Source: Mollicutes bacterium
GTDB taxonomy: Bacteria > Bacillota_I > Bacilli_A > RF39 > UBA660
DNA length: 15,048 nt
Direction: 5' to 3'
Assembly: GCA_012841465.1 (NCBI GenBank)
Contig: DUUS01000143.1
Location: forward strand, 1-15,048
Position numbers and translations under genes: made by a program. Positions 7,631-14,514 of the stretch are shown here, piece after piece. The notes beneath the pieces were generated by a model, which searched no databases, was not told the origin of the DNA, and worked only from the letters and a program-made list of their open reading frames with translations. Numbering within the stretch: the stretch's first letter is position 1; each line of letters opens with the position of its first letter.

Positions 7631-7659
7631 ATTGTATTATTAAATGAATATTTTGTCAA
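7631..7659 (-). promoter_or_regulatory. gpsB-rnpB promoter
   Basis: On the minus strand a perfect -35 TTGACA (7654-7659), a 17-base spacer and -10 TACAAT (7631-7636; one mismatch). The -35 includes the TGA stop of the small ORF at 7656-7742. The predicted start near 7624 gives a very short leader that just includes AGAAGG. Confidence 0.82.
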
Positions 7660-7742
7660 GATTTCTCGGTTATTGTAAACTCCTTATATAATCTATTAGT
7701 TTCGACTGCTTTTTCAATTAATTCTGCATATATTTCTGCCAC
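7656..7742 (-). CDS. Putative 28-residue small protein or leader peptide upstream of gpsB
   Basis: A GTG-initiated ORF of 28 codons ending in TGA. It is supported mainly by its ribosome binding site: AAGAGGTGAT (7746-7755) ends three bases before the GTG, among the best such sites in the window. The predicted product is a charged amphipathic helix, beginning with AEIYAELIEKAVETNRLYKE. I do not recognise it. The frame stays open upstream for 14 codons, as far as an in-frame TAA just past the amidase stop, but no other start there has a suitable site. It could be a real small protein, a degraded remnant of a longer gene, or a leader. Its stop lies within the -35 of the gpsB promoter. Confidence 0.45.
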   Translation of the reverse strand: MAEIYAELIEKAVETNRLYKEFTITEKS

Positions 7743-7797
7743 ACTATCACCTCTTAGGTAATCATAATACTTTATTTTGTTATTTTAAACCTTTTCA

Positions 7798-9507
7798 TCA
7801 AATTAAGCCAAAATATTTGAGAATAGTATCAGCTATAGTATTAGCAATTAATTCTTTATTTTGCATAATCCAGGCAGCGTCTTTTTCATGATCATGGTGA
7901 GCTATTTCTAAAAGCACACCAAATGGTACATATAATTGATTAACCTCTCCAAATGCACCAAAAGCATACTTTACTCCTCTGTTTGATCCTTCTTCTTCAG
8001 TATAATAAATATCCAGCAGAGCATTTTGAAATAAATTAGCTAAACTATATGAAGGACTAGACTCTTCATCTATCCAAGTTTCAATACCAAAGACATTATG
8101 ATTAATACTTGCATTAGAGTGAATAGCCAGGTGCAGATCAACCCCTAAATATCTTGAATCAGCAACCCACTGATTAAGTCCTGAATATGGACTATTGCGA
8201 TATAATTTTATATTATGACCCTGCAGTCTTTTTTCAATATAGTTAGTTAAATCATTCATCTCAACTCTTTCATTAGTATAACCAGTACTAGCTACTCCTA
8301 TATTTTTTATTTGATTTGATGGACTTAAATATACTTTATAAAGATCTTTTTCACCAATACTTACGTTATATTCTGTTACGAAACTATTATTCATATTAGG
8401 TTCCATCACTACTGCTTTTATTAAAGTGTTTTTATTAATTACTATTGGGTCAATATATTTTTTTCCTTCAACTGTGGGATCACTTCCATCTATTGTATAG
8501 TATATATTTCCGATATCATTGGGATTATTTAAAGTTATAGTGGTTCCTTTTTTAACATTTTTCCAGTGTCTATTAATATATGCTGGTTTTAAAGTATCTT
8601 TTTCATTCATTTCAAATTCAACCTGGCTAGTTTTAGTATATTCTTCATAATCATTATATAAAGCTTTAACAACTATTTTATATTTTTTAGATTTTTCAAA
8701 AAAGCTAGAAGATACTACTGCCCTGTTTTTTCTTACACTTGTAGATTTAATTAATCTTTTTCCCTCATATATTTCAACCATATAACTAGTAGCGTTATCT
8801 CCACCTTCATAGGTTAAAATAACATCATTATAATCTAATATAGACCCATTTTCAGGATTAGTTATTTTAATATCACTTACTGGACTCATTTTATTAAAAA
8901 GACTTATTTTACTAATTGAAATATTTTCATCTCTTATTTCGATATCTAATTTTTGCATCATGTTTTGATAATATTTTTTATCTATTGTATAGGTATTATC
9001 TTTTAATTCATCTTCAAAAATAACATAGTCATTATCTAATATTAATATTTTATAATCTTTACTTGATAAATCTCCATCTATTATAAGTTCATAATCTTCT
9101 TCATCATTTAAGATAAGATCACTTTCTAAACTAAAAGTTGGCTCAGTATAAGTAAATGTATAGGGATTATTTACTGATTTACTGTTGTTTTCTTTATCAT
9201 AAGCATAAATTACTATTCTATATTCAGAATCATATTGAAGCATATTTAAATCAAGATTTATATTAGTATCTTCATATTCATTTACAAAAACTTGTTGATT
9301 ATTTTCATTATAAATAACCACCTCATAGTAAGAAGCAGCTTTTACCTTCTCAAAATTAAGTGAAAAAACATAACCTTTATTATCAACATTAATAATACTA
9401 AAACTATTTAATATTTTATCACTATTTAAAATAATTGTTGAAACTATAAATGTAGCGGTTATAAAAGTAATTAAAATACCGATTATTCCAATAATTCTTT
9501 TTTTCAT
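7798..9507 (-). CDS. Membrane-anchored N-acetylmuramoyl-L-alanine amidase-like wall hydrolase
   Basis: About 569 residues from the chosen ATG (9505-9507). One N-terminal membrane helix or uncleaved signal (about 5-27) is followed by several beta-rich, probably Ig/FN3-like modules. A chitobiase/hexosaminidase C-terminal-type module with YTIDGSDPT lies at about 337-345. The C-terminal domain (about 386-569) resembles Amidase_3, with probable zinc ligands Glu413, His463 (HLAIHSNA) and Glu534 (LLEIAHH). The usual first histidine is replaced by an SPSNQ segment (Gln399), a variant I associate with some Clostridium and phage amidases. The family cuts the MurNAc-L-Ala bond of peptidoglycan. A longer reading to 9546 would start inside the upstream terminator. 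A TATAAT at 9527-9532 may serve it, without a clear -35. It ends in tandem in-frame TGA TGA. Confidence 0.8.
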   Translation of the reverse strand: MKKRIIGIIGILITFITATFIVSTIILNSDKILNSFSIINVDNKGYVFSLNFEKVKAASYYEVVIYNENNQQVFVNEYEDTNINLDLNMLQYDSEYRIVIYAYDKENNSKSVNNPYTFTYTEPTFSLESDLILNDEEDYELIIDGDLSSKDYKILILDNDYVIFEDELKDNTYTIDKKYYQNMMQKLDIEIRDENISISKISLFNKMSPVSDIKITNPENGSILDYNDVILTYEGGDNATSYMVEIYEGKRLIKSTSVRKNRAVVSSSFFEKSKKYKIVVKALYNDYEEYTKTSQVEFEMNEKDTLKPAYINRHWKNVKKGTTITLNNPNDIGNIYYTIDGSDPTVEGKKYIDPIVINKNTLIKAVVMEPNMNNSFVTEYNVSIGEKDLYKVYLSPSNQIKNIGVASTGYTNERVEMNDLTNYIEKRLQGHNIKLYRNSPYSGLNQWVADSRYLGVDLHLAIHSNASINHNVFGIETWIDEESSPSYSLANLFQNALLDIYYTEEEGSNRGVKYAFGAFGEVNQLYVPFGVLLEIAHHDHEKDAAWIMQNKELIANTIADTILKYFGLI

Positions 9508-9546
9508 ATGTCCTACTTTCTTTACTATTATATAATAAAGAAACAT

Positions 9547-9567
9547 AAAAAAAAAGGCACATGCCTT
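9547..9567 (-). terminator. Terminator of the surface-protein gene 9566-10408
   Basis: Minus strand AAGGC (9563-9567), loop ATGT, GCCTT (9554-9558), then at least seven more T (A-tract 9547-9553). The stem is short but the T-run is long. The gene's TAA stop (9566-9568) overlaps the 5' arm. Confidence 0.72.
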
Positions 9568-10408
9568 AATTTTTATAAAACAAATCTTTTCTTTTTATTA
9601 AAACATAACTAACTAGAGCCACCCCAGCAATTAGAGTTACTTCTAAAGGGATAATAGTTTCTGAAGTTGGAACATCTTCTGGCTCTGGTTCTGGCTCAGG
9701 TTCATCTGCAAAGCAATCAATATAAGTTTTATCTACTTTAACTACTGGTCTAACTAAAAACTTGGGATTAATATCTATTTGAGATATATCATGAGATTTT
9801 ATATGTGCAAGTGGTGTTAAGCTATCACCATCATAATCTTCATTATAAATAACTGCATATACTGAAGCATTTTCTGCTTCTAGATCAGGAATCATTGTCC
9901 AGTAATTATATAAATCGGGCTGATTAAATCCTTCTATAAGAATTGGAGCTAAATACGGTTTATCAGCAGGTATATAATAATCACCAGTTGAATCTTTTTT
10001 TAATCCTAAATGATTAAGGTCAGATAAATTTAAAAGTCTAGGCGTTTCAGCGGTCTTCCAATCGGCAGTTCCGCCAGCTAATATTCCACCAGCTATAGAT
10101 TCTTCTAAAATAACTGTTGCTTCTTTTCCAGGATCATGTTCATCAATTGGAGGAACTGTTTGATCATAAACAGTCGAACTTTCAAAATGTCCATCTACTA
10201 CATGTCCAACATTTCCATGATAAAGAAGCCATACATAATTATCTTGTGGGGCACTATGTCTAATTACATGAAACAATCTTGGGTCTTCTCCCTCAATAAT
10301 GTTTACTAATACCGCATCCCCTACTTTATACTCAATAGCATATTCCTCAGCTCCAGCCATCACTGGAAAGATAAATAACATTATTAGCAAGAGTAATTTC
10401 TTTTTCAT
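9566..10408 (-). CDS. Secreted, C-terminally membrane-anchored surface protein, unknown function
   Basis: A 280-residue protein I do not recognise by name. It begins with a clear signal peptide (about 1-20, likely cut after MAGA). The extracellular part (about 21-234) opens with YKVGDAVLVNIIEGEDPRLF, which looks like a small beta domain. A Glu-Pro hinge (EPEPEPEPED, about 236-245), VPTSE at 246-250, a hydrophobic helix (254-271), Lys-Arg-Lys (272-274) and a short tail follow. This has the layout of a sortase substrate, but VPTSE lacks the usual Thr-Gly, so it may simply stay membrane-anchored. The ATG has AAGGAG ten bases upstream. Its terminator separates it from the amidase, so joint transcription is doubtful, though both act outside the membrane. 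Only Cys231 is present as cysteine. Confidence 0.8.
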   Translation of the reverse strand: MKKKLLLLIMLFIFPVMAGAEEYAIEYKVGDAVLVNIIEGEDPRLFHVIRHSAPQDNYVWLLYHGNVGHVVDGHFESSTVYDQTVPPIDEHDPGKEATVILEESIAGGILAGGTADWKTAETPRLLNLSDLNHLGLKKDSTGDYYIPADKPYLAPILIEGFNQPDLYNYWTMIPDLEAENASVYAVIYNEDYDGDSLTPLAHIKSHDISQIDINPKFLVRPVVKVDKTYIDCFADEPEPEPEPEDVPTSETIIPLEVTLIAGVALVSYVLIKRKDLFYKN

Positions 10409-10450
10409 TTCTAATACACTCCTTATTATATTCTGTATTTTTACACTTCA

Positions 10451-10479
10451 AATATAACATATTTTATAAGTTCAAACAA
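10451..10479 (-). promoter_or_regulatory. Candidate promoter of the surface-protein gene
   Basis: Minus strand TTGTTT (10474-10479), a 17-base spacer, TATATT (10451-10456), giving a leader of about 36 bases. A TATAAT nearer the gene directly touches the AAGGAG site and would start transcription inside it, so the upstream pair is preferred. Confidence 0.35.
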
Positions 10480-10541
10480 TATTTTTACGACATAAGCAGA
10501 CATTTTACACTTTTTTAAGGTTTTTACATTCAAAATTTAAA

Positions 10542-10570
10542 TTGACTTATAATCTAATTACTTGTATATT
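10542..10570 (+). promoter_or_regulatory. Promoter of the six-helix membrane protein gene
   Basis: TTGACT (10542-10547), a 17-base spacer, TATATT (10565-10570); each hexamer has one mismatch to consensus. The 188-base gap between the two divergent genes (10409-10596) holds this and the candidate promoter on the other strand; I see nothing else in it. Confidence 0.68.
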
Positions 10571-10596
10571 TGATATAGAATAAAAGGTGATAAAAT

Positions 10597-11226
10597 ATGA
10601 AGCTTTATATATATAATTCTATTTTAAACATTATTTTAATTATTGGAATCTTTTTTAAAAATATATTTATTAATATTGCTTCTAACTTAGATGTTAGTTT
10701 AATGATTATTTTATCAGGAATTTCTTATTTAATTCTTGGTATTATTTTAACTAAGTTTAGTTATAAAGATTCTAAAAATGCGATTAAAACTTCTGTTTTT
10801 ACTGCCCTATTATTTTATATTTTACTCTATTTAATTATTAATTTACCATTTTGGAATAATTCTTTAATTGAAAGTTTAAATAGTAGTTTAATTGAAAATA
10901 ATTATGTATTTTATAACTTTATTGATATATCACTTATAGGTATCTTAATTATTTATGTATTAACAAGATCTATATTTATCGCATCTTTAGATTTAATAAC
11001 AGAGCTTGCTAATAGATATACTGCTTTCGGAATAAGTTTGTTTACTTCATATATTATTGAAGTTATGTTTTTAGTTCCAGTTATTTATTTAAAAGAAATA
11101 GTTACTACTGATATACTCTTCTATGATGTTATTAGATATCTCACAGCAAGTTTTATTGTTTTAATAGGTCTCTCATCAATAATGATAGTAATATATTCAC
11201 TAATATTTATAAAGAAAAAAAGTTAA
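10597..11226 (+). CDS. Hypothetical integral membrane protein, six predicted helices
   Basis: A 209-residue, very hydrophobic protein with helices at about 5-28, 33-53, 65-83, 110-132, 145-165 and 182-205 and a Lys-rich end (IKKKS). The few charged residues in or beside helices include Arg124 and Asp132 around helix 4 and Glu155 in helix 5. Asn and Ser dominate the loop at 86-102. I recognise no family. The layout could suit a transporter-like or VanZ-like protein, but no motif supports a choice. The start is secure: ATG preceded by AAAAGGTGAT (10582-10591), with a near-consensus promoter upstream. It is monocistronic and convergent with the AlkD-like gene, sharing the bases TTAA so that both stop codons overlap. 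Confidence 0.8.
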   Translation: MKLYIYNSILNIILIIGIFFKNIFINIASNLDVSLMIILSGISYLILGIILTKFSYKDSKNAIKTSVFTALLFYILLYLIINLPFWNNSLIESLNSSLIENNYVFYNFIDISLIGILIIYVLTRSIFIASLDLITELANRYTAFGISLFTSYIIEVMFLVPVIYLKEIVTTDILFYDVIRYLTASFIVLIGLSSIMIVIYSLIFIKKKS

Positions 11227-11240
11227 ATTTTTCTTTTTTT
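11211..11240 (+). terminator. AT-rich hairpin over the convergent stops
   Basis: AAAGAAAAA (11211-11219) pairs with TTTTTCTTT (11228-11236) across an 8-base loop holding both stop codons; four more T follow on the plus strand. Only one G:C pair is present, so strength is uncertain. Confidence 0.45.
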
Positions 11241-11882
11241 AAGATTTAATTTAACTTTATAGGGTACTCTATAGGAATCACTTATTTTAGAAATAGTTTT
11301 ATTTAAAACAAAATTATTTAAATATTTTGGTGATATATAAATATCTGTCTTTTCTTCATACTTTATAAAACATTCACAAAGTAGCCAGGAAAGTGCCATA
11401 TTAATATAATATAAATCACTTTTAATACTAATAGAGACTTTTAATATATAATCTATATACTGATCATTAATATAATGAAATAAAAGTAATACGAGTCCAA
11501 ATCTAACTTCAAATTCTTCAGTGCTTGATAATAACTCTTCAATAGTACTTAAGAAATATTCATTATTATTTTTAATTATCTTTAAATTACTTGCAGGAGA
11601 ATCACACTGAGACCAGTCCTTTATTTCTTTACTATATAAAATAAGATGTTTTTTAATAAGTTCTTTATCTTTTAAATTACCTATTAATAAACCATAGATA
11701 AATGTTTCTTCATAGTACACTCCCTTATATTCTTTAAGGAAATCATCTAAATTAATTTCTTTAGCTATTTTTCTTAATATAGGAACTCTAACTCCAATCA
11801 TTTTTTGATTGGTTTTTATAATTCTTTGATTAAATTTAAGATAATTTTTATCTTCATTTTCTTTTAGTTTTTCGATTAACAT
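11223..11882 (-). CDS. AlkD-like DNA alkylation repair glycosylase
   Basis: A 219-residue all-helical protein of the AlkD family (HEAT-like repeats), which excises N3- and N7-alkylated purines from DNA. Comparison with Bacillus cereus AlkD (recalled: Trp109, Asp113, Arg148, Trp187) supports it. Here Trp90-x3-Asp94 (DWSQCDSPAS) has the same spacing, Arg127 (EVRFGL) lies 33 residues on, and Trp166 (MALSWLLCE) 72 on. The C-terminal SDSYRVP (201-207) is also typical of this group. The ATG is preceded by TTGGAG at short spacing. It starts 32 bases after the pnp stop with a terminator hairpin between, so it may depend on read-through from pnp or an unseen promoter. It overlaps the convergent membrane protein gene by 4 bp. 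Confidence 0.85.
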   Translation of the reverse strand: MLIEKLKENEDKNYLKFNQRIIKTNQKMIGVRVPILRKIAKEINLDDFLKEYKGVYYEETFIYGLLIGNLKDKELIKKHLILYSKEIKDWSQCDSPASNLKIIKNNNEYFLSTIEELLSSTEEFEVRFGLVLLLFHYINDQYIDYILKVSISIKSDLYYINMALSWLLCECFIKYEEKTDIYISPKYLNNFVLNKTISKISDSYRVPYKVKLNLKKRKI

Positions 11883-11896
11883 AAATACTCCAATTT

Positions 11897-11916
11897 AAAA
11901 AAGTACGGTTGTACTT
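11897..11916 (-). terminator. Terminator of rpsO-pnp
   Basis: Minus strand AAGTAC (11911-11916), loop AACC, GTACTT (11901-11906), then T (A-tract 11897-11900). The last two bases of the pnp TAA stop (11915-11917) are in the 5' arm. Confidence 0.72.
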
Positions 11917-14050
11917 ATTTATTTTTAGATTCTTTTTTAGGTAGGGCTTCTTTTCTAGAAAGATTTAATCTACCACGGTTATCATAACCTAAAGATTTAA
12001 CAATTATTTCATCGCCAACTTTAACAATATCAGATGGTTTATTTACTCTTTCATGGGCAAGTTGACTTACATGGACTAATCCTTCAGTACCTTCCCATAG
12101 TTTAACAAAACATCCAAAGTCTTCAACTTTAACAACTGTTCCCGTATAAATCTCGCCTTCTTCAACTTCTCTAATAATGTCTTCAATCATTTTGATTGTT
12201 TTATCAATTATTTCATAATCAGTATGATAAACAATAACTCTTCCATCATCTTCAAGGTCTACTTTAACAGCATCTTTATCATTTACCGATAAAACATTAC
12301 TTGCTTCTAAAATAATCTTAGTAATCATTTCGCCACCACGACCAATGACATCTTTAATCTTTTCAGGATCAATTTGAATCATTTTTATCTTTGGTGCATA
12401 TGGACTTAATTCTTTTCGTGGCTCTTTAATTACTGACTCCATTACATCTAAAATTTTGATTCTTGCTTTTTTAGCTTCCGAAAGTGCTTCTTTTAATATA
12501 GATTTAGTTACACCTTTTATTTTAATATCCATTTGAAGGGCGGTAATTCCGTTTCTAGTACCTGCTACTTTAAAGTCCATATCACCGATATGATCTTCAA
12601 GTCCAGCAATATCAGTTAGAACAACATGTTTTCTTCCCTTAGTAATAAGCCCCATTGCAATACCTGCAACTGGTGCTTTAATAGGTACACCTGCTGCCAT
12701 TAAACTTAAACATCCAGCACATATACTTGCTTGTGAAGATGAGCCATTACTTTCTAAAACTTCACTTACTACTCTAATAGTATAGGGAAATTCTTCTTCT
12801 GATGGTATTACTTGCAGTAGTGCTTTTTCACCAAGTGCTCCATGACCAATTTCTCTTCTTCCCGGAGCTCCATATCTTCCCGTTTCTCCTACTGAAAACT
12901 GAGGGAAATTATAATGGTGCATAAATCTTTTTGAATCTTCAATTCCTAGTCCATCTAAAATCTGATGCTCACCAATTGCACCTAGGGTTGTTGCTGATAG
13001 TACTTGAGTTTGTCCTCTAGTAAATACTGCCGACCCGTGTGCTCTAGGTAATATATCAATAAATGATGATAGATCTCTAATTTCATTTGGTTTTCTGCCA
13101 TCGGCTCTTTCTTTTTTAGATATTATTAAATCACGAACTACTGAAGCTTCTAAATTATTTACTAGCTCTTTAGTATCAGATGATACTTTATCATCACCTG
13201 GGTATTTCTCAAGCATATAATTGATAATTTCTTCTTTTACCTCGGCAATTTTTTCATAGCTTTCGATTTTGTTTTTTATTCTAACTGCTTCAAGCATCTT
13301 TTTTTCACCATAGGCAAATACTTCTTTTTCAGTATCTTTATCGATTTCTTTTAAAACAATTTCGGTTTTTTCTTTTCCAACTACTTTAATAATTTCTTCT
13401 TGGAATTCACAAAGTTCTTTAACATATTTTTGACCAAACAAAAGTGCATCTAAAATTTCTTCTTCACTTGCTTCTTTACTGTCTGCTTCAATCATACATA
13501 TATCATCTTTAGTACCAGCTACTGTTACTGAAAGAATACTTTCTTCAAGCTCTTCACTAGTTGGATTAATAATATATTCTTTACCTATTTTACCAACTAT
13601 TACACCTGCTACTGGTCCATCAAATGGTATTTTTGATATTCCCAGTGCTAAAGATGAAGCAAATAAAGCGGTCATCTCAGGTGAATTATCAGGATCTGCT
13701 GATAGTACTGTATTGATTACCTGTACTTCATTTCTAAAATTATCTGGAAACATTGGTCTAATAGGTCTGTCAATTAATCTTGCTGCTAGGGTTGCATTAT
13801 CACTAGGTCTTCCTTCTCTTTTAATAAAGCCACCTGGTATTTTACCTACCGAATATAATTTTTCATTATAAATTATTTGCAGCGGAAAAAAATCAAAATT
13901 ACTTTCATTGTCATTCATTACAGCTGCGGTTAAAACTACGGTATCGCCATATCTAACTAAGGCTGATCCATCAGCTTGCTTAGCTAAGTTTCCTATTTCA
14001 ACTGTGATATTTCTTCCTAAAAAATCAAAGTTAAATTCTTTTTTATTCAC
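11915..14050 (-). CDS. pnp: Polynucleotide phosphorylase (PNPase)
   Basis: A 711-residue 3'-5' phosphorolytic exoribonuclease, normally a trimer in the RNA degradosome. Visible parts: a first RNase PH domain (about 5-220), a helical linker, a second catalytic RNase PH domain with GRYGAPGRREIGHGALGEKA, a KH domain (about 554-629, VIGRGGEMITKI) and an S1 domain (about 630-700, GTVVKVEDFGCFVKL). Length matches the family. The start used is GTG (14048-14050), just after AGAAGTGA (14056-14063), giving the normal N-terminus NKKEFNFDFLGR. The longer reading to 14083 would begin inside the upstream hairpin. It follows rpsO as in many bacteria, with a terminator-like hairpin in the gap, so most transcription probably enters from the rpsO promoter by read-through. 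Confidence 0.97.
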   Translation of the reverse strand: MNKKEFNFDFLGRNITVEIGNLAKQADGSALVRYGDTVVLTAAVMNDNESNFDFFPLQIIYNEKLYSVGKIPGGFIKREGRPSDNATLAARLIDRPIRPMFPDNFRNEVQVINTVLSADPDNSPEMTALFASSLALGISKIPFDGPVAGVIVGKIGKEYIINPTSEELEESILSVTVAGTKDDICMIEADSKEASEEEILDALLFGQKYVKELCEFQEEIIKVVGKEKTEIVLKEIDKDTEKEVFAYGEKKMLEAVRIKNKIESYEKIAEVKEEIINYMLEKYPGDDKVSSDTKELVNNLEASVVRDLIISKKERADGRKPNEIRDLSSFIDILPRAHGSAVFTRGQTQVLSATTLGAIGEHQILDGLGIEDSKRFMHHYNFPQFSVGETGRYGAPGRREIGHGALGEKALLQVIPSEEEFPYTIRVVSEVLESNGSSSQASICAGCLSLMAAGVPIKAPVAGIAMGLITKGRKHVVLTDIAGLEDHIGDMDFKVAGTRNGITALQMDIKIKGVTKSILKEALSEAKKARIKILDVMESVIKEPRKELSPYAPKIKMIQIDPEKIKDVIGRGGEMITKIILEASNVLSVNDKDAVKVDLEDDGRVIVYHTDYEIIDKTIKMIEDIIREVEEGEIYTGTVVKVEDFGCFVKLWEGTEGLVHVSQLAHERVNKPSDIVKVGDEIIVKSLGYDNRGRLNLSRKEALPKKESKNK

Positions 14051-14073
14051 TATTATCACTTCTTTCTTTGAAT

Positions 14074-14100
14074 AAAAAGACACTAAAAATATTAGCGTCT
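14074..14100 (-). terminator. rpsO-pnp intergenic hairpin (terminator/attenuator)
   Basis: Minus strand AGACGCTAA (14092-14100), a 5-base loop, TTAGTGTCT (14078-14086), then T (A-tract 14074-14077); 9 bp with one G:T pair. The rpsO TAG stop (14099-14101) overlaps the 5' arm. It stands directly before the pnp ribosome binding site, so it may be a partial terminator or a processing site. Confidence 0.75.
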
Positions 14101-14368
14101 ATTTTCTTAATTTTAAGTCTTTAATAAGTTTTCTATAACTTACTACATCATTTTCTCTAACATAGTCTAGTAAACTTTTTCTTTTTCCTACTTTAATTAA
14201 TAAACCACGCTTGGCATGATGATCATGCTTATGAATTTTTAAATGTTCAGTAAGCGTATTTATTTCTTCAGTTAGGATCGCTATTTGTACTTCACTAGAA
14301 CCTGTATCAGATTCTTTCTTTCCAAACTTTTTTACTAACTCTGCTTTTTTCTCTTTAGTTAAAGCCAT
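14099..14368 (-). CDS. rpsO: 30S ribosomal protein S15
   Basis: An 89-residue S15 of normal length, binding the 16S rRNA central domain early in 30S assembly. Recognisable segments are FGKKESDTGSSEVQIAILTE, LTEHLKIHKHDHHAKRGLL and GKRKSLLDYV. The ATG (14366-14368) is preceded by AAGGAGG (14373-14379). A strong promoter and a structured leader lie upstream; pnp follows after a 48-base gap. S15 represses its own translation in several bacteria through its leader, and the fold described separately fits that idea. Confidence 0.97.
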   Translation of the reverse strand: MALTKEKKAELVKKFGKKESDTGSSEVQIAILTEEINTLTEHLKIHKHDHHAKRGLLIKVGKRKSLLDYVRENDVVSYRKLIKDLKLRK

Positions 14369-14391
14369 AATTCCTCCTTAATTTAATATCT

Positions 14392-14440
14392 GTTTTATCC
14401 AAGTACAAATCCGGAAGATAAATCTAAACCTAGATAAAAC
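14392..14440 (-). promoter_or_regulatory. Structured rpsO leader, candidate S15 autoregulatory site
   Basis: Minus strand GTTTTATC (14433-14440) pairs with GATAAAAC (14392-14399), an 8-bp outer helix. It encloses TCTA-GGTT-TAGA and a second small hairpin around ATCTTCCGGAT, which makes a possible three-way junction. The outer helix begins almost at the predicted transcription start and ends before the ribosome binding site. S15 leaders in Bacillota are known to use a three-way junction that mimics the 16S site; specific contact bases cannot be confirmed here. Confidence 0.4.
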
Positions 14441-14449
14441 TTCTTACTT

Positions 14450-14478
14450 ATTATATTATATAGCTATGAATATATCAA
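14450..14478 (-). promoter_or_regulatory. rpsO-pnp promoter
   Basis: Minus strand TTGATA (14473-14478; one mismatch), a 17-base spacer, perfect TATAAT (14450-14455). Predicted start near 14443, giving a leader of about 75 bases. Confidence 0.82.
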
Positions 14479-14492
14479 CTAAAATCCATTAT

Positions 14493-14514
14493 AAAAGACT
14501 TTTTACAAAGTCTT
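14493..14514 (-). terminator. Probable terminator of the surface-protein gene at the window end
   Basis: Minus strand AAGACTTT (14507-14514), loop GTAA, AAAGTCTT (14495-14502), followed by only two more T. The 5' arm contains the last two bases of the gene's TAA stop (14513-14515). Confidence 0.6.

Noticed and set aside
7795..7800. TGA read as tryptophan (mollicute code), extending the amidase.
   Set aside because: Tandem TGA TGA would add Trp-Trp and four more residues only; Trp codons checked in other genes are TGG, so the standard code is simpler.
9508..9546. A 13-residue N-terminal extension of the amidase.
   Set aside because: It would start beside the T-tract of the upstream terminator without a ribosome binding site, and the signal-like helix starts cleanly at the internal MKKR.
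9670..9705. A tandem DNA repeat (GGTTCTGGCTCA-like units).
   Set aside because: It is the coding sequence of the Glu-Pro hinge, a normal feature of anchored surface proteins, too short for a separate repeat element.
14051..14083. A longer pnp start at GTG 14081-14083.
   Set aside because: That codon is in the 3' arm of the rpsO-pnp hairpin and has no ribosome binding site; GTG 14048-14050 has one and gives the normal N-terminus.
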